A DNA stretch of 28,573 bases from Ichthyophonus hoferi (Eukaryota; Opisthokonta; Ichthyosporea; Ichthyophonida; Ichthyophonidae), in NCBI GenBank assembly GCA_002751075.1, contig NAOQ01000547.1:3632-32204 (forward strand). Direction: 5' to 3'. Below are positions 12,112 through 23,177 of the stretch, piece after piece. Numbering within the stretch: the stretch's first letter is position 1; every line of letters begins with the position of its first letter. Position numbers and translations under genes: made by a program. The notes beneath the pieces were generated by a model. That model searched no databases, was not told the DNA's origin, and saw only the letters and a list, made by a program, of their open reading frames with translations.

Positions 12112-12594
12112 ATGATACACACAGTCATAGTTAGCTTGGATATCTGGGCGTACTTACGTAATCATTGGCCTGCAAATTTACTTCACTCTGAAGCCTCTTC
12201 TTTTTGAAATATGTATGTAATCATAATTATTTTTTTTCCTTTTAATTGTGACTCATAACATATTTTAATTTTGTATTACTGTTATAATCTATAATGTGGC
12301 CAAATCTCTACATATATACATGCATGTATGCAAACCATGTCACTAAAAATATTGCTATTCTTTTCTCGGTCATCCACAGTTAGACAGTCTGCCTCTTGTC
12401 TTCTCCAATCAAAACTTCCCTGTTTAAATATTTAATTTTAAAGGTTTAAACACTATAGGCAATTGGCACTGCACATTTATTAATGTATTGCTGGCTCTGG
12501 TAGCCAAGTCTCGAACTGGGAAATAAGAATAAAATATCGAAAAAGGGATGGTATGTTGGAAATGTTGGAACATTTTTAACGCATTACAATGATC
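12112..12594 (+). other. 3' untranslated and downstream region of the CSDE1-like gene
   Basis: A T-rich tract lies at 12227-12245. The first AATAAA that looks usable is at 12528-12533, about 420 bp after the stop codon. A short open minus-strand stretch ending in a good GTAAGTA donor lies at about 12155-12200, but it has no start, acceptor or recognisable protein. Confidence 0.4.
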
Positions 12595-12900
12595 CCGTAT
12601 TTATTTATTATTTGCTACTGATCAAATAGTAGAAATCAACTATTAAACCTACGTAAGTGATGTTTCATATTGAGATTAATTCCTGTATACTATATTATAT
12701 TAGGTATATAGTTCAATCCGAATTCAGCTTTACTGTATCCACGTGTTTAGAATGATATAAATTAACCACTGGTGTAGTTGAGACGGGGCTTCGGGTTTTG
12801 TTTACACTATAGTCCGGCACTTGATATGCGTTATTGTCATGGCAACCGGTTTAAAATAACGACAGGGTATATTTACCCTGTAATTTTCCCGCCTCTACAT
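12595..12900 (-). mobile_element. Second copia-type fossil, left arm
   Basis: The minus strand matches the outer part of the left arm at 1145-1975, covering the last RNase H-like stretch plus the terminal non-coding part. Shared words include TATAAATTAACCA, CCTACGTA and GTTGAGAYGGGGCTT. The piece is broken and shorter than the first locus, consistent with an old insertion eroded by deletion. Confidence 0.7.
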
Positions 12901-13330
12901 GGTGTAAATGGATAATTCAATTAGACAATTGTGAGTGATTCTGATTGAGTCCATGACTTCCAATCATATTGAGACGGCCAACAAGTCATATAAGTTGACT
13001 ACCAATGAGAATGTAGGCAATATAGTGTAGATATGAGATGGATAAAAGGATGGTCCTGCTTAGAGCAAATGATAAGGGAGATTTATTCATAGTAAAGATC
13101 AGACAGAAACAACTGTATAGGAATGATTATTGAAGGTGTCTCAGATAGAAGTTCCAGAGCATCCTGCATATAGAGATATAAAGGACACTGGCAAGATGCA
13201 CTACAGAATGTAATAGATTTTTGGATAGTAAGATTCAAAGATGATAGATAATATCCAGGGTAGATATGACTATGTAGTCTGCAAGACTTAATAAAAGTGA
13301 TCAGCAAGATCAAGTAGGCACAGTGACTTT
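12901..13330 (+). mobile_element. Central segment of second copia-type locus
   Basis: Unique relative to the first locus. On the plus strand near 13045-13120 the translation includes LLRANDKGDLFIVKI, which resembles the start of a copia gag-pre-integrase domain (LLRGNR.GDLY.V). That would make this an internal piece of the same kind of element, broken with several breaks. The family call for this stretch is weak. Confidence 0.35.
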
Positions 13331-13625
13331 CAAAGTGGAAACGGTAAGATATAAGATAAACATACCTTGTCTTTATTCTAAGCCGTTGCCTTGATAGTGA
13401 CGCATACCAGGTGGCAGACTATAGTGTAACCGTACAGTGGTTAATTTATATTATTCAAAACATGTAATACAGTGAAACTGGATTCTTATTAAACTGTATA
13501 CTTAATATTGTGTAGAGGAATTAATCTAGGTTTGATATATAAGTTCTTTGCTATACTACATATTAGCTAAAATATACCTGGCATTGATTAGCAGCAGATA
13601 ATAAATAAATGGGACATATTTAAAT
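13331..13625 (+). mobile_element. Second copia-type fossil, right arm
   Basis: A plus-strand match to 2940-3060 and 3560-3690 and to the reverse complement of 12595-12900. Shared words include GGTGGCAGACTATAGTGTAA, GTGGTTAATTTATAT and GCAGATAATAAATAAAT. The tail-outward inverted layout of the first locus is repeated here. The piece is broken. Confidence 0.7.
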
Positions 13626-14499
13626 ACTAAATTTATATTCTAGATATTCAAATTATGTTAGGTGTTAAGGTGGGGACATTATTTTCTTAAGCAAATCCTT
13701 TTACATAGTAGATCATTGATTTATAAACTAGTTAAATTGGGTCTATTAAGATGTCTTACTGTAACCAATATTTTGTCTCATTTTCGTGATAATACTTTGC
13801 AATAAGCATGCTTCCTATATAGTAAAATTATTAAACGCATGAAATTGGGAAATTAAATATTAAAAGGGCAACAGTCTACCATATTACATTGTATTTTATT
13901 ATACTGTACTGTCTTATATTATATTATACTATATTATACTATACTATATTATAATATATTGTATTGTGTTGTATTATATATTACTACATGGTATTATACT
14001 ATATTGTATTATATTGTATATACTATATTACATTATATTATAAATATTATAGTACTCAAGGTTATTGGCTATATAAAAAATATGAATGAGATTAGATGCT
14101 GGATCTGTATGTTGAGCAGCTACATATCTAAGCCAAATCACCTAGCGAATCAAGCCACCGATTGTTCAAATAATTATGATGCAATCCAATAATACTAGTT
14201 GTTTATTAATTAAGTAAATCCAATAGGAAGATAGCAATGCATTAAATATTTTACCATTGAATAAAATTCCAGAATCATTAGATGAGCCAATAGGTCAATA
14301 TAAATATTTTATAGGTTGTTATTATATTATGTCGTACAATATTATATTCATGCTATATTCTATATTTTATTATATTTTATTTTATTATTTAAGAGACGCA
14401 TATTTATAATTTTTGCGGTTTAAAAACATAGAGTATATTATATATACCTATATATTTATATACATTGCGTACACATTACATACACGACAACAACACAAG
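13626..14499. other. Spacer upstream of the YOD1-like gene
   Basis: AT-rich with TATTATACTATATTG runs at 13880-14045. 14085-14195 may be a separate fossil (next entry). The 70 bp before the start codon turn A/C-rich (ACACGACAACAACACAAG), which looks like a 5' untranslated leader. Confidence 0.5.
14085..14195 (+). mobile_element. Possible small copia-type fossil fragment
   Basis: The plus-strand translation includes MLSSYISKPNHLANQAT, resembling the (L)SRYMSKPT..HWQAAKR stretch between reverse transcriptase and RNase H of copia elements. It is a fragment only and too short for a firm call. Confidence 0.35.
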
Positions 14500-16264
14500 A
14501 TGGCTGGGTGGGTAGGTGGTTATTACTTTCACCTACATTGTTCTGCGTACTAATATACAACTACCTGCCTGTCTGCTTGTATGCATGCATACTACCATAC
14601 TCTCATTCTCCCATACTCTCATGCCTACCTACATACGCACTATTATACATTCTAGCATATGCAGAGTCATACAACATACATAATTGCAAACTCCCTTCAC
14701 CCATCACATCTACCGTTCTATCACTATATTTATCAATAACATAACATCAATAACATGGTTCTATTCCCTCCCCTCCTACAGACAATTAAAATTAAAACCA
14801 GTTCCTCTAATCACATTGTCAAAGACCTGACAGGAGATTCGACTGTAAATGAACTAGGAGTGTGTATACACACTTTAACAGATATTGCACCCGATAGACA
14901 GTATGGTATATAGCTAGGTTATATTATGCATGTTAGGGTATGGTATGGTATTGTATAGTATTTGATATGGTTTATATTGTATTGTATAGTATTTGGTATG
15001 GTATTGTATTATATTGTATTGTATTGTATTTTAGTATATGGTATGGCATGGTATGGTGTAGCATAGTATAGCATTGTATTTTACTGTAGTGTAGTGCAGG
15101 TGTAGTATGTTATACTATACTGTACTATACTATGCTTTTTATAATATTTCTAAACCATGTTTACCTGTTAGTATGGTTATAGTTGTACTTTTTAAGCACT
15201 GTTATTTAATACTGTACTTACAGTTACGCATAGATAGGGATAGATGCTTGTAACATACTATCATAATCTCATAATCTCATATATATTATCATACTATCAT
15301 ATATACACACGTACTATCATACTATCATAATATCATAATATCCTACTCTCTTACTATTATAATTTTATACTGTCATACTATCATACTATCCTACTTTCAT
15401 ACTATCATGTTGTTCTACCTTCATCCTATCATACTATCCTACTTTTATACTATCATACTATTTTACTTTCATACTACCATACTATTCTACTATCATACTA
15501 TCATACTATTCTACTTTCATACTATCGTATATACCATCATATATACTATCATACTAACATACTGTTGTACTATCAATCATACATATATGCATACACACAT
15601 ACTATCCTGTACACATACCATCATGCATTCTATCATACTATCATACATACTATCATACATACTATCATACATACTATCATATTATCTTACTTTCATACTA
15701 TCTTACTATCACATACTATCCTACTATCTATCCTACTCTCTTGCAGTGAAATACGGTTATCCTCTTAAAGAACTATCGCTAGTAGATCCTACTGCCACCC
15801 TCTCTTCCCTTCGTTTAAGATCCGGAGAAACATTGATTGTGAATATAAAGGTATGTGCGAATGTACTATATATACTAAATGTTTTATATTATATTGGAGT
15901 GTATTGTATTTTATTGCATTGTATTTTAAAATATTATATTATGGTGTATGATATAATATTATATTACATTATATAAAAATTAAAATTAAAATAAGTATCT
16001 GTAACTGAGTATTTAATTGCGTTGCAGCTAATATTTATCGAATCACCATTTCATATAGACCTCACAGCCACTTCAAGTCAATGATTCCACACCAATGGCC
16101 AACGTGGAAATGTCAAAGGACCAATCAGAGCCGATTACCAGACCAATAGGACAACAGGACGCCAACAATGTCATTAAAGGTAATTAATTTTAATTGTATC
16201 ATATGTTATAATTGGATGGGAAGGTTATATAATTGAGAGATGGAGGTATATTGCTATAGCATTT

Positions 16265-16300
<36 letters not shown>

Positions 16301-19300
16301 GCTAGTGCAAGTGATAGATAGTTCTAGGCATGGTGCATGTTATGGTGTGAGGTTGTGTATGATCTGGTATGGCATAGTATGATGCTACACTATATTATAG
16401 TTTGCTGTATGTAATAGCATAAACTATTTCAGAGATGATTGCAGTTGACTGTATATTTTGCATTCACTTACCATTCACCTATATATACCTTCATGTATAT
16501 ATATCGCCATAAAGATGTGGGGTATATTTACATAGAAAATAGTTCTATTGTGTGATTTAAAACCAATCAATACCAAGGAAGGGAGTTAATATAAATAGAT
16601 ATACAATTATTGTTATACTATATTGTATTGCATTGCATTATATTGCATTGTATTCTGTTGTATTGTGTTGTATTCTTTTTATATATATTTTGTTTTATTG
16701 TATTTTATTGTTGTATGCTATTGTATTCTATTCCATTCAATTGTATTGCATTGCATGGTATTACATCGTCTTGTATTGTACTCTATTGTATATTATATTT
16801 TTCAAAATATGCTATATATGTCACTCTGCTCATATTAATTATTACACCACAACCAACCAATTATAATTCGACTATTGTCCCCTCCTAATCTAACAAGGTA
16901 ATTGGGTTACTATATAGCTACAAAATACAAGACAGTGAATAATAGCGTATTAGAACAGTGCCCTAAAAAGCTTATGGATGGATTGATAGTGAGAAGGCCT
17001 GTTGCTGCTGATAATTCGTGTTTGTTTAGTTCACTAAGGTAGTTATTATTATTTTTTTACTATATTTTTAGTGTTTTGTTTCACTGCATTGTATAGTTGG
17101 TATACCATATGCAGGGGAGTGTATCTACATGTGTTATGTTATTACAATGTCTGTTCTATTCTTGTACCGCACTCCGCCATATATCTATTCTCTACCCCTA
17201 ATTGGATTGGCTAGTTAACACATATGATTATCCTATTATATTATACATACTGCTATACTATTATACTATTATACTATACATACTAACATACTATTATACT
17301 ATCATACTATTCTACTATCATACTACTATACTATCATACTATTATACTATTATACTATCATACTATCATACTATCATACTGTCGTACTCTTATGCTATTA
17401 TGCTATTATACTATTATACACATACATATACATATCTAGTTGGGTATGTTTATAGCACATAGGCATAGTAATGTCCCACCATTGCAAATACTCATATATG
17501 TATTTTATGTTTTCAGTTTGGTACTATTACAAGATAGGACTGGAGCATCAAAGATGCGTCAGCTAGTAGGTAAGTCCACCTTATATGGCTATTACTATCA
17601 TTCATATACCTACCTAATATATTTATTATTACAATGTTTACCTTATATGTTTATTATTTTAATACTTATCCTATATGATTATTATTCTTATACTTTCTTT
17701 ATATGGTTATTATTTTAATACCTATTCTATATGATTATTATTATTATATTTTCCTTATATGGTTATTACTATGATATCTGCCCTGTATGATTACTATTAT
17801 AATACTTGTCTTACATATTTATTTTTATAGTGCCTACCATATACCATATATAGTTATTATAAAATTTTAAAGCTTTCACTTTTATGAACATTGTTTTGTT
17901 TTAATATTTTTTATTCTTATAATTAATTTTGAACTACCGATAATATACATTGATTTGACTAACATAGCACCAACAACCAGCTGGGTGTATTTTATATATC
18001 TCTTTGTATTGGTACTCATAAAAGTACATATGTACATAATGTATACCATATCATACCACATCATACCATATCATGCAATATGTCGATATAAAAAGGCATG
18101 TTAATAGCGCTGGATCACTTGCGCAATCTGTTGCTATTGATATATACACACGTATATATCCTTATTATGTTTACTATATAATTTTTACTATGTGTGACCT
18201 ACATATAACACATGCTATCTTCATCTATTAATACCTACCAATCATTTTAGCCCAAATCATACATGAAAATCCCATCCAATACGAAGGTGTGTTAGAGAAG
18301 GCTCCTGCTGAATACTGTTGGTGGATTCTGCAAAAGGATCACTGGGGAGGTATGGGATTGGTCTAGATTATTGACCCTCCTCTCACTATTACAGATATAG
18401 ATATATGCACGTGTATATTAGCATGAATATTTATTTGCTTGCTTATTACTTACTATAATATTATCATATATCATACTATTATACAATCACACTTGTATAA
18501 TCGTACTAACAATAATAATAATAATAATAAAGTTACAGATAAAAAGTATTACTATATAAGGCTACTAACCCTATGGTACCCAGGTGCTGTAGACATACAC
18601 ATATTATCACAACATTACCAGACTGAGATTGTCGTGTTTGATAGTCAAACACTTAGGATAGATCAATTTGGTATGTATGTATGCATGTATGTATGCGTGG
18701 GTGTCTATATGTATGCATTGGTGTATGTATATCTGTATGTATGTATGTATGTATTTATGTATGGATGGATGGATGGATGTATCTACGTATCTATGCATGT
18801 ATGTATTGTATATCATTCTAATATGTGTTCAGTATGATTGTCCTACAAAATGTTGATAAATTTTTGTAAAGCAATCCTCGTGTATAAGACGAAAGACCAA
18901 TCAAATAGTAGATACTCTACATATAATTTTAAATAGGTAGTTTTATTTTATTATTTTTAAATCTAGCCTCACTAATTTTAATGGCATGGCTCCACCTATA
19001 GGAAAGGATGGTGGACATAAACAACGAGTAATGTTAATTTATGATGGAATTCACTATGACCCTTTAGTATGGACACCATATGAGGGTAGGTATATCATAT
19101 ATAATATACAATATATAGTGTATAGCATATAATGCATAGTATATAATGAAATGTATATTTTATACTGTATATTGTATAGTGTATAGTGTATAGTATAGGA
19201 TGGTAGATATATAGTATATAATGGAGCATATAGTGTATGGTATATATTGTATAGTGTATAGTGTATAATATCTAGTATGTACATGTTCTTTTACTTCCTT

Positions 19301-20028
19301 ATTGGGTTATCGTGGTGCAGGGGCATCCAATGAGGTAGACACAACAATATTTGATACAAGTGATAATACTATTATGGCAGCTGCACTGGAAGTGGCGAAA
19401 CAGGCCCATAAGGTATGGTAGTATTGTTTATATAGTGTATATAGTATTATAGTTTATATATACTATTATATCATGGCATATTACATTATATTATGTTATA
19501 TCCCAGTACTATTCATACTATCCTACTATAATTATATTATGATCCTCAGTGTATATATATGTAAGAATAGGACATTGAATTCTTTTCTCTTTCAGTAAAC
19601 CCAGCACGATAATATGATATTTTATATCTATTGATAGTATTTAAGCCAGCTACCACCACTACTACCTCTTCCACACCATTTGTAGATTATCATACACAGT
19701 CATATCCTATTAGGTTCTTCCCGTACTATATATAACTTTTAGTATAATAGTATAATAGTATAATAGTATACTAGTTCAATAGTAAAATGGTATAATAATA
19801 CAATAGTATAACATAACAATAAAATAGTATTATAGTACAATAATATAATACTAGAATACTATTAATAACTTTAACACTTTTATTTTATCCTATCAGAATC
19901 ATCAATTTACTGATTTATCAGGGTTTAGTCTTCGCTGCCTGGTTTGTCAGATGCCTCTCATTGGTCAGAAGGAGGCCCAATCACATGCCAAGGATACTGG
20001 TCATACGAACTTTTCAGAGTTTTCATGA
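14500..20028 (+). CDS. YOD1: YOD1/OTU1-like OTU deubiquitinase
   Basis: Eleven exons: 14500-14511, 14782-14905, 15747-15850, 16068-16179, 16918-17038, 17517-17569, 18251-18349, 18584-18670, 19002-19085, 19321-19412 and 19897-20028. They join in frame to 339 aa (human YOD1 is 348). The family is a cysteine protease that trims ubiquitin chains in VCP/p97-linked ER-associated degradation. The N-terminal UBX-like fold is at about 4-80 ([24 protein letters not shown]). The OTU domain follows, with the catalytic motif ADNSCLF (Asp149, Cys152), then QEYCDW-like [15 protein letters not shown], and YDGIHYDPL with the catalytic His255. The C-terminal zinc finger has C310, C313, H326 and H332 (LRCLVC...[10 protein letters not shown]). 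All key residues are present, so it should be active. A polyadenylation signal, AATAAA, lies at 20149-20154. Confidence 0.95.
14906..15746 (+). other. YOD1-like intron 2 with opposed G-type and C-type repeats
   Basis: From the donor to about 15120 the sequence is a loose GTATGGTATTGTATAG array. From about 15255 to the acceptor it is a dense CATACTATCATACTATCC array with more than 40 units. The two arrays are roughly reverse-complementary, so the transcript could fold end to end. Long open frames in the C-type array are repeat artefacts. Confidence 0.8.
16180..16917 (+). other. YOD1-like intron 4
   Basis: Contains a (TA)n run at 16267-16295 and a TATTGCATTGTATT array at 16616-16800. It ends in an A/C-rich stretch with CCCCTCC. 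Acceptors at 16917 (ACTATATAG) and 16935 (CAAGACAG) both keep the frame. The first is preferred because the second lacks a pyrimidine tract. Confidence 0.6.
17225..17425. repeat. CATACTATTATACTAT array in YOD1-like intron 5
   Basis: C-type octamer-like units (ACTATCAT, ACTATTAT) upstream of the exon 6 acceptor. They are the same words as in intron 2. Confidence 0.85.
17570..18250 (+). other. YOD1-like intron 6
   Basis: About seven diverged units of roughly 50 bp (TTATATGGTTATTATT...ATACCT) run from 17580 to 17830 as a low-order tandem repeat. After that the sequence is plain AT-rich up to the acceptor CATTTTAG. Confidence 0.55.
18671..18812. repeat. (GTAT)n microsatellite starting at the exon 8 donor
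   Basis: The donor GTATGT of YOD1-like intron 8 is the first unit of an array of GTATGTAT, GTATGCAT and GGATGGAT units. Several further GTATGT donors therefore follow directly. Confidence 0.85.
19413..19896 (+). other. YOD1-like intron 10
   Basis: Carries a TATAATAG array at 19740-19830 close to its 3' half, which goes against the usual polarity, plus ATACTATTC words around 19500. No internal gene was recognised. Confidence 0.55.
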
Positions 20029-20349
20029 AAATGAGGCATCAATTACTAAATATAATTTTTTTACTAATAGGGCAACTCATTCCTGTTTATTATTCCTAAT
20101 TGGAATGGGTTTAGTGATGCATTTTTTCTTTTCGTTTTTCTTTTTAATAATAAAAAAACAAACAAATGAAGCCATGCTGTTAAAATATGATAAATGTAAT
20201 TGATTAAGCCTAAAGTTGGGAATATACTATTCTATATAAAAAATAACCATATACTATATAAGGCAAAGAACGGACAGCCATTGGCATTCAAATAAAGGTA
20301 GCTTGGAAGTGACCAATAAGAACCCTTAATGCTTTCTATATATACCACC
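20029..20349. other. 3' end of the YOD1-like gene and spacer
   Basis: Includes the T-rich 3' untranslated region with AATAAA at 20149-20154. Beyond it, short non-repetitive sequence holds CCATTGG and GACCAATAAG words. No further gene is visible. Confidence 0.55.
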
Positions 20350-20650
20350 TATATGCTGTAATCGTCACTGGACTGGGTAGACTACTCTTCGGGACAAAGG
20401 GGGTGTGTGGACGCTCCTCCTTGCTGTTATTTTCTTGCTCCATGCCACTAGCTTCTAGACTGGTGGCAGTGTCATATTACTCATAGGCTTCTCGTAAGGT
20501 TTGTTCATCATTTAAATCTAAAGATAACTGTAGGCCGAGTTTCCTCTTTTCTTTTGTTTCTACAGATTCTGACCTAGTTGCTGTTGATGTATATAATTTA
20601 CGTTTGTATCTGGTTATCATCTGGCAAAGAGGCTATTGTCTCTACATTGG
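20350..20650 (-). pseudogene. Coding-like minus-strand stretch, copy A
   Basis: A minus-strand open stretch starts at an ATG at 20620, just after CTCTTTGCCAG (a good acceptor). It runs 47 codons to a stop at 20477-20479: MITRYKRKLYTSTATRSESV, then ETKEKRKLGLQLSLDLN, then DEQTLREAYE. The same frame then continues open for about 43 more codons (EQENNSKEERPHTPFVPK). It is charged and low in hydrophobic residues. No family was recognised. It may be a decayed host gene, or an exon whose donor is TATGA|GTAATA. It is homologous to 21150-21360. Confidence 0.35.
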
Positions 20651-20702
20651 CCAAAACTACAAGCTACTGTGTTTTATACTTGCATTTTTTTTTTTTGCGA
20701 CT

Positions 20703-21140
20703 TTGATGTCAGGATCCAGACTAAGTCTGTGTATTCTGGTTATATAGTTGTTGGATCAGGTCAAGGCCTGTTGACCATGTAATAATCATTTGAGTTTAAC
20801 ATATTACCTAATGTAATTCAACATTGACTGTTTCGTAACATGTTCTTATAAACAAGTCATGCAATGATTATTCAAAGAATCATTTTGGAATTTATATAGC
20901 ACTTGTGTATCATCAATCATTACATGTATGATTCAAGCCCGATGACTAACTATTTTAAGCCATGGTAAATTTATACTCTGGGCGGTACTAAGCATCTAGG
21001 CCTAATTAAATGCAATTAGTGGCATTATTGAACTATATAATAATCATTAATTAATGTCCAAATCTTAATGACTGATTGAGACGTCATAATAAATGCTTCT
21101 TAACATATAGAGGTTCAATGCTAGATTATAAGGGTTTGAA
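20703..21140. repeat. Direct repeat, copy A, about 430 bp
   Basis: Aligns along its length with 21457-21875. Shared landmarks in the same order are GGATCCAGA, GTTGACCATGT, CAATGATTATTCAAAGAA, TTAATTAATGTC and AGAGGTTCAAT. It is non-coding and diverged by eye, with scattered small gaps. Confidence 0.8.
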
Positions 21141-21149
21141 CATGACACT

Positions 21150-21360
21150 ATAAAGCTGTTGTCAGATTTGGCACTACTGACATGTGATGTCCCTCTTCTC
21201 GTTCACTAGACTTGTGGTAATTTCAAAGTCTTTAAGCAGTCTTCCTGATGTTTCCTTGTCAACTTGTGTCAGAGGAGAACTGTACCTGTTGTTTCTTCTT
21301 TCCTGGAAATCTCAACTTAGATGTAGCTGCCACAGTAGTCTTACAGTTGAATTGTGAGAC
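21150..21360 (-). pseudogene. Coding-like minus-strand stretch, copy B
   Basis: Aligns with copy A. The stretch TTVAATSKLRFPGKKKQQ corresponds to TSTATRSESVETKEKRK, and LLKDFEITTSLVNEKRD corresponds to LREAYE.YDTATSLEAS. In this copy the open frame is interrupted by a stop (after SSDTS) and the similarity continues in another frame. That favours a decayed gene fragment. No function can be given. Confidence 0.3.
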
Positions 21361-21456
21361 AAAAGAAATTGAAATATCACTGCTTTTAACTGTCATTACT
21401 CATTACTACTACTTAAAATAGACAAATATTATATACATAACTTTATTGCTATACGC

Positions 21457-21875
21457 TATGAAATCGGGATCCAGAATAGGTCCATGATTACGGGTTATAT
21501 AGGTGTTGATTCAGGTCATTACCAGTTGACCATGTGATAAGCCTTTGAGATAAGTATATTATTGAATAGGAACTCAACCTAACTGTTATCTAACATGTTG
21601 CCAGCAACATATTGTCCAATGATTATTCAAAGAACCATTCTGGATGCTATGTATCATATGTATCATCAAGCACCACATGTGTGATTAAATACCAATAACC
21701 AACACTATTTAAAATCACAGTAAATTTGCATTCTAGACTGTGCTAAATATCCAGCCCCAATTAACTACAATTGGTGACATCATGTAATTAATTAATTACC
21801 ATCAATTAATGTCTAACTCTTAATTACCAATTGAAACCTTATTTTTAATGTTAGAGGTTCAATACTATATAAATA
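21457..21875. repeat. Direct repeat, copy B, about 420 bp
   Basis: The partner of 20703-21140. With the coding-like stretches, the duplicated unit is about 750 bp in tandem, in the same orientation. Confidence 0.8.
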
Positions 21876-22135
21876 ATTAGCTATTTTTGCAGAAGATATC
21901 ATTACGTATTTGGCCAAACCCTTGCAGGAGCTGAAATACTTCAACACTATATATATTCCACTCATTCACTCCTGTATCTGCAAGTTAGATGGATTGGATG
22001 GTTTAATGTATGCCTTTGTCAATCATTATGTTGAATTGGCTTTGAAAGATTTCTAAAGGCTTTAAAACTTGTAGCTAATTCCCATAAGATTATGTGCATT
22101 GATAGAGAGGGTGGTATTAAATATAGGGCATAGAA
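21876..22135. other. Spacer, nothing recognised
   Basis: Non-repetitive sequence of mixed composition (for example CTTGCAGGAGCTG near 21925). No exon or RNA gene could be supported. Confidence 0.5.
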
Positions 22136-23130
22136 TATATGATATATGGTATATAGTATATGATATATGATTGGCATACGATAAGAGAGATAAAATATAA
22201 AATATCATATACAAAACAGATACCCTGGCCTATGACTTTTATATTTAGATCCTTATTAGTCAACATTTTAATTCAATCACATAAATCTATATTAAAATTA
22301 AAACTAAAACAGATATATGTAGCAGCATAGAATGGAAAAGACTGATTTGTAGCAAATGGGATGCAATAACAATGATGATAGTATAATATACAATAATATA
22401 CAATAATATATTATAATATAATATAATGAAATATAATATAATGCAATGAGATATAATACATCATAGAAGTGGGTGTGTAGTTGACGTGGATTGCTTTATA
22501 AGATAAAGGACATGATAACAAAAAGAGAGGGAGAAGGAGGATAACATACAGTGTGATTATATTTACAAATATGTACAATAGAATAATATATATGCTTATA
22601 ATAATATATGCATGTTGATATTCTGCAATATTCTGTGTTTAGAATATGTTTATGGATATTCTAAATAGTATCTATGTATAAATATAATATATATGATATA
22701 TATGTAGTATCTGCAGTATATGTAGAATATAAGTAGTACAGATATCATATGTAGTATATAAATAATATGTGGTCTATGTACTATATATGCATTATATCTA
22801 TAGTATGTATGTTGTACATGTAGTATATATAGTACATGCAGTATATCTGCAGTATATATGTAGTACATAATATATATGGTAAATATAGTATATATACAGT
22901 CTATGTATTATATATTTAGCATATGTATTATATGTAGCATATGTATTATATATGTAGTCCATTTAGTATATATGTTGTATTTGTAGAATATATAAGCAGT
23001 ATGCATGGCATATATGTAATATATGTAGTATATGTGTAGTATATATGTAGCATATTTATTCTATGTAGTATATATAGTATATATATATACTTATACATAT
23101 TTTCATATCTATATAAATTACAATGCCGTT
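22136..23130. repeat. Degenerate TATGTAGTATATA satellite
   Basis: Irregular units of roughly 12-20 bp (ATATGTAGTATATA, GTAGAATATA, GTAGCATATG) run nearly unbroken from 22570 to 23095. Related TATATGG/ATATAATG words precede it. It fills the space downstream of the minus-strand LRR gene. Confidence 0.7.
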
Positions 23131-23177
23131 ATTTCCTAGGCTTATGTATGTATCTATATATTCATTTAAATTATAAA

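Noticed and set aside
12155-12205. Minus-strand stretch ending in a strong GTAAGTA donor
   Set aside because: Only about 20 codons, without a start or neighbouring exon; it lies in the expected 3' region of CSDE1.
15407-15976. Open frame of about 190 codons on plus
   Set aside because: Mostly the CATACTATC array of intron 2. Only 15747-15850 is coding (YOD1 exon 3).
18439-18856. Open frames with [12 protein letters not shown] repeats
   Set aside because: Microsatellite translation around YOD1 exon 8; no conserved protein outside 18584-18670.
20703-21875. The two 430-bp direct repeats as terminal repeats of a retroelement
   Set aside because: The similarity also covers the coding-like stretches next to each repeat, so a tandem duplication of a longer unit explains it better.
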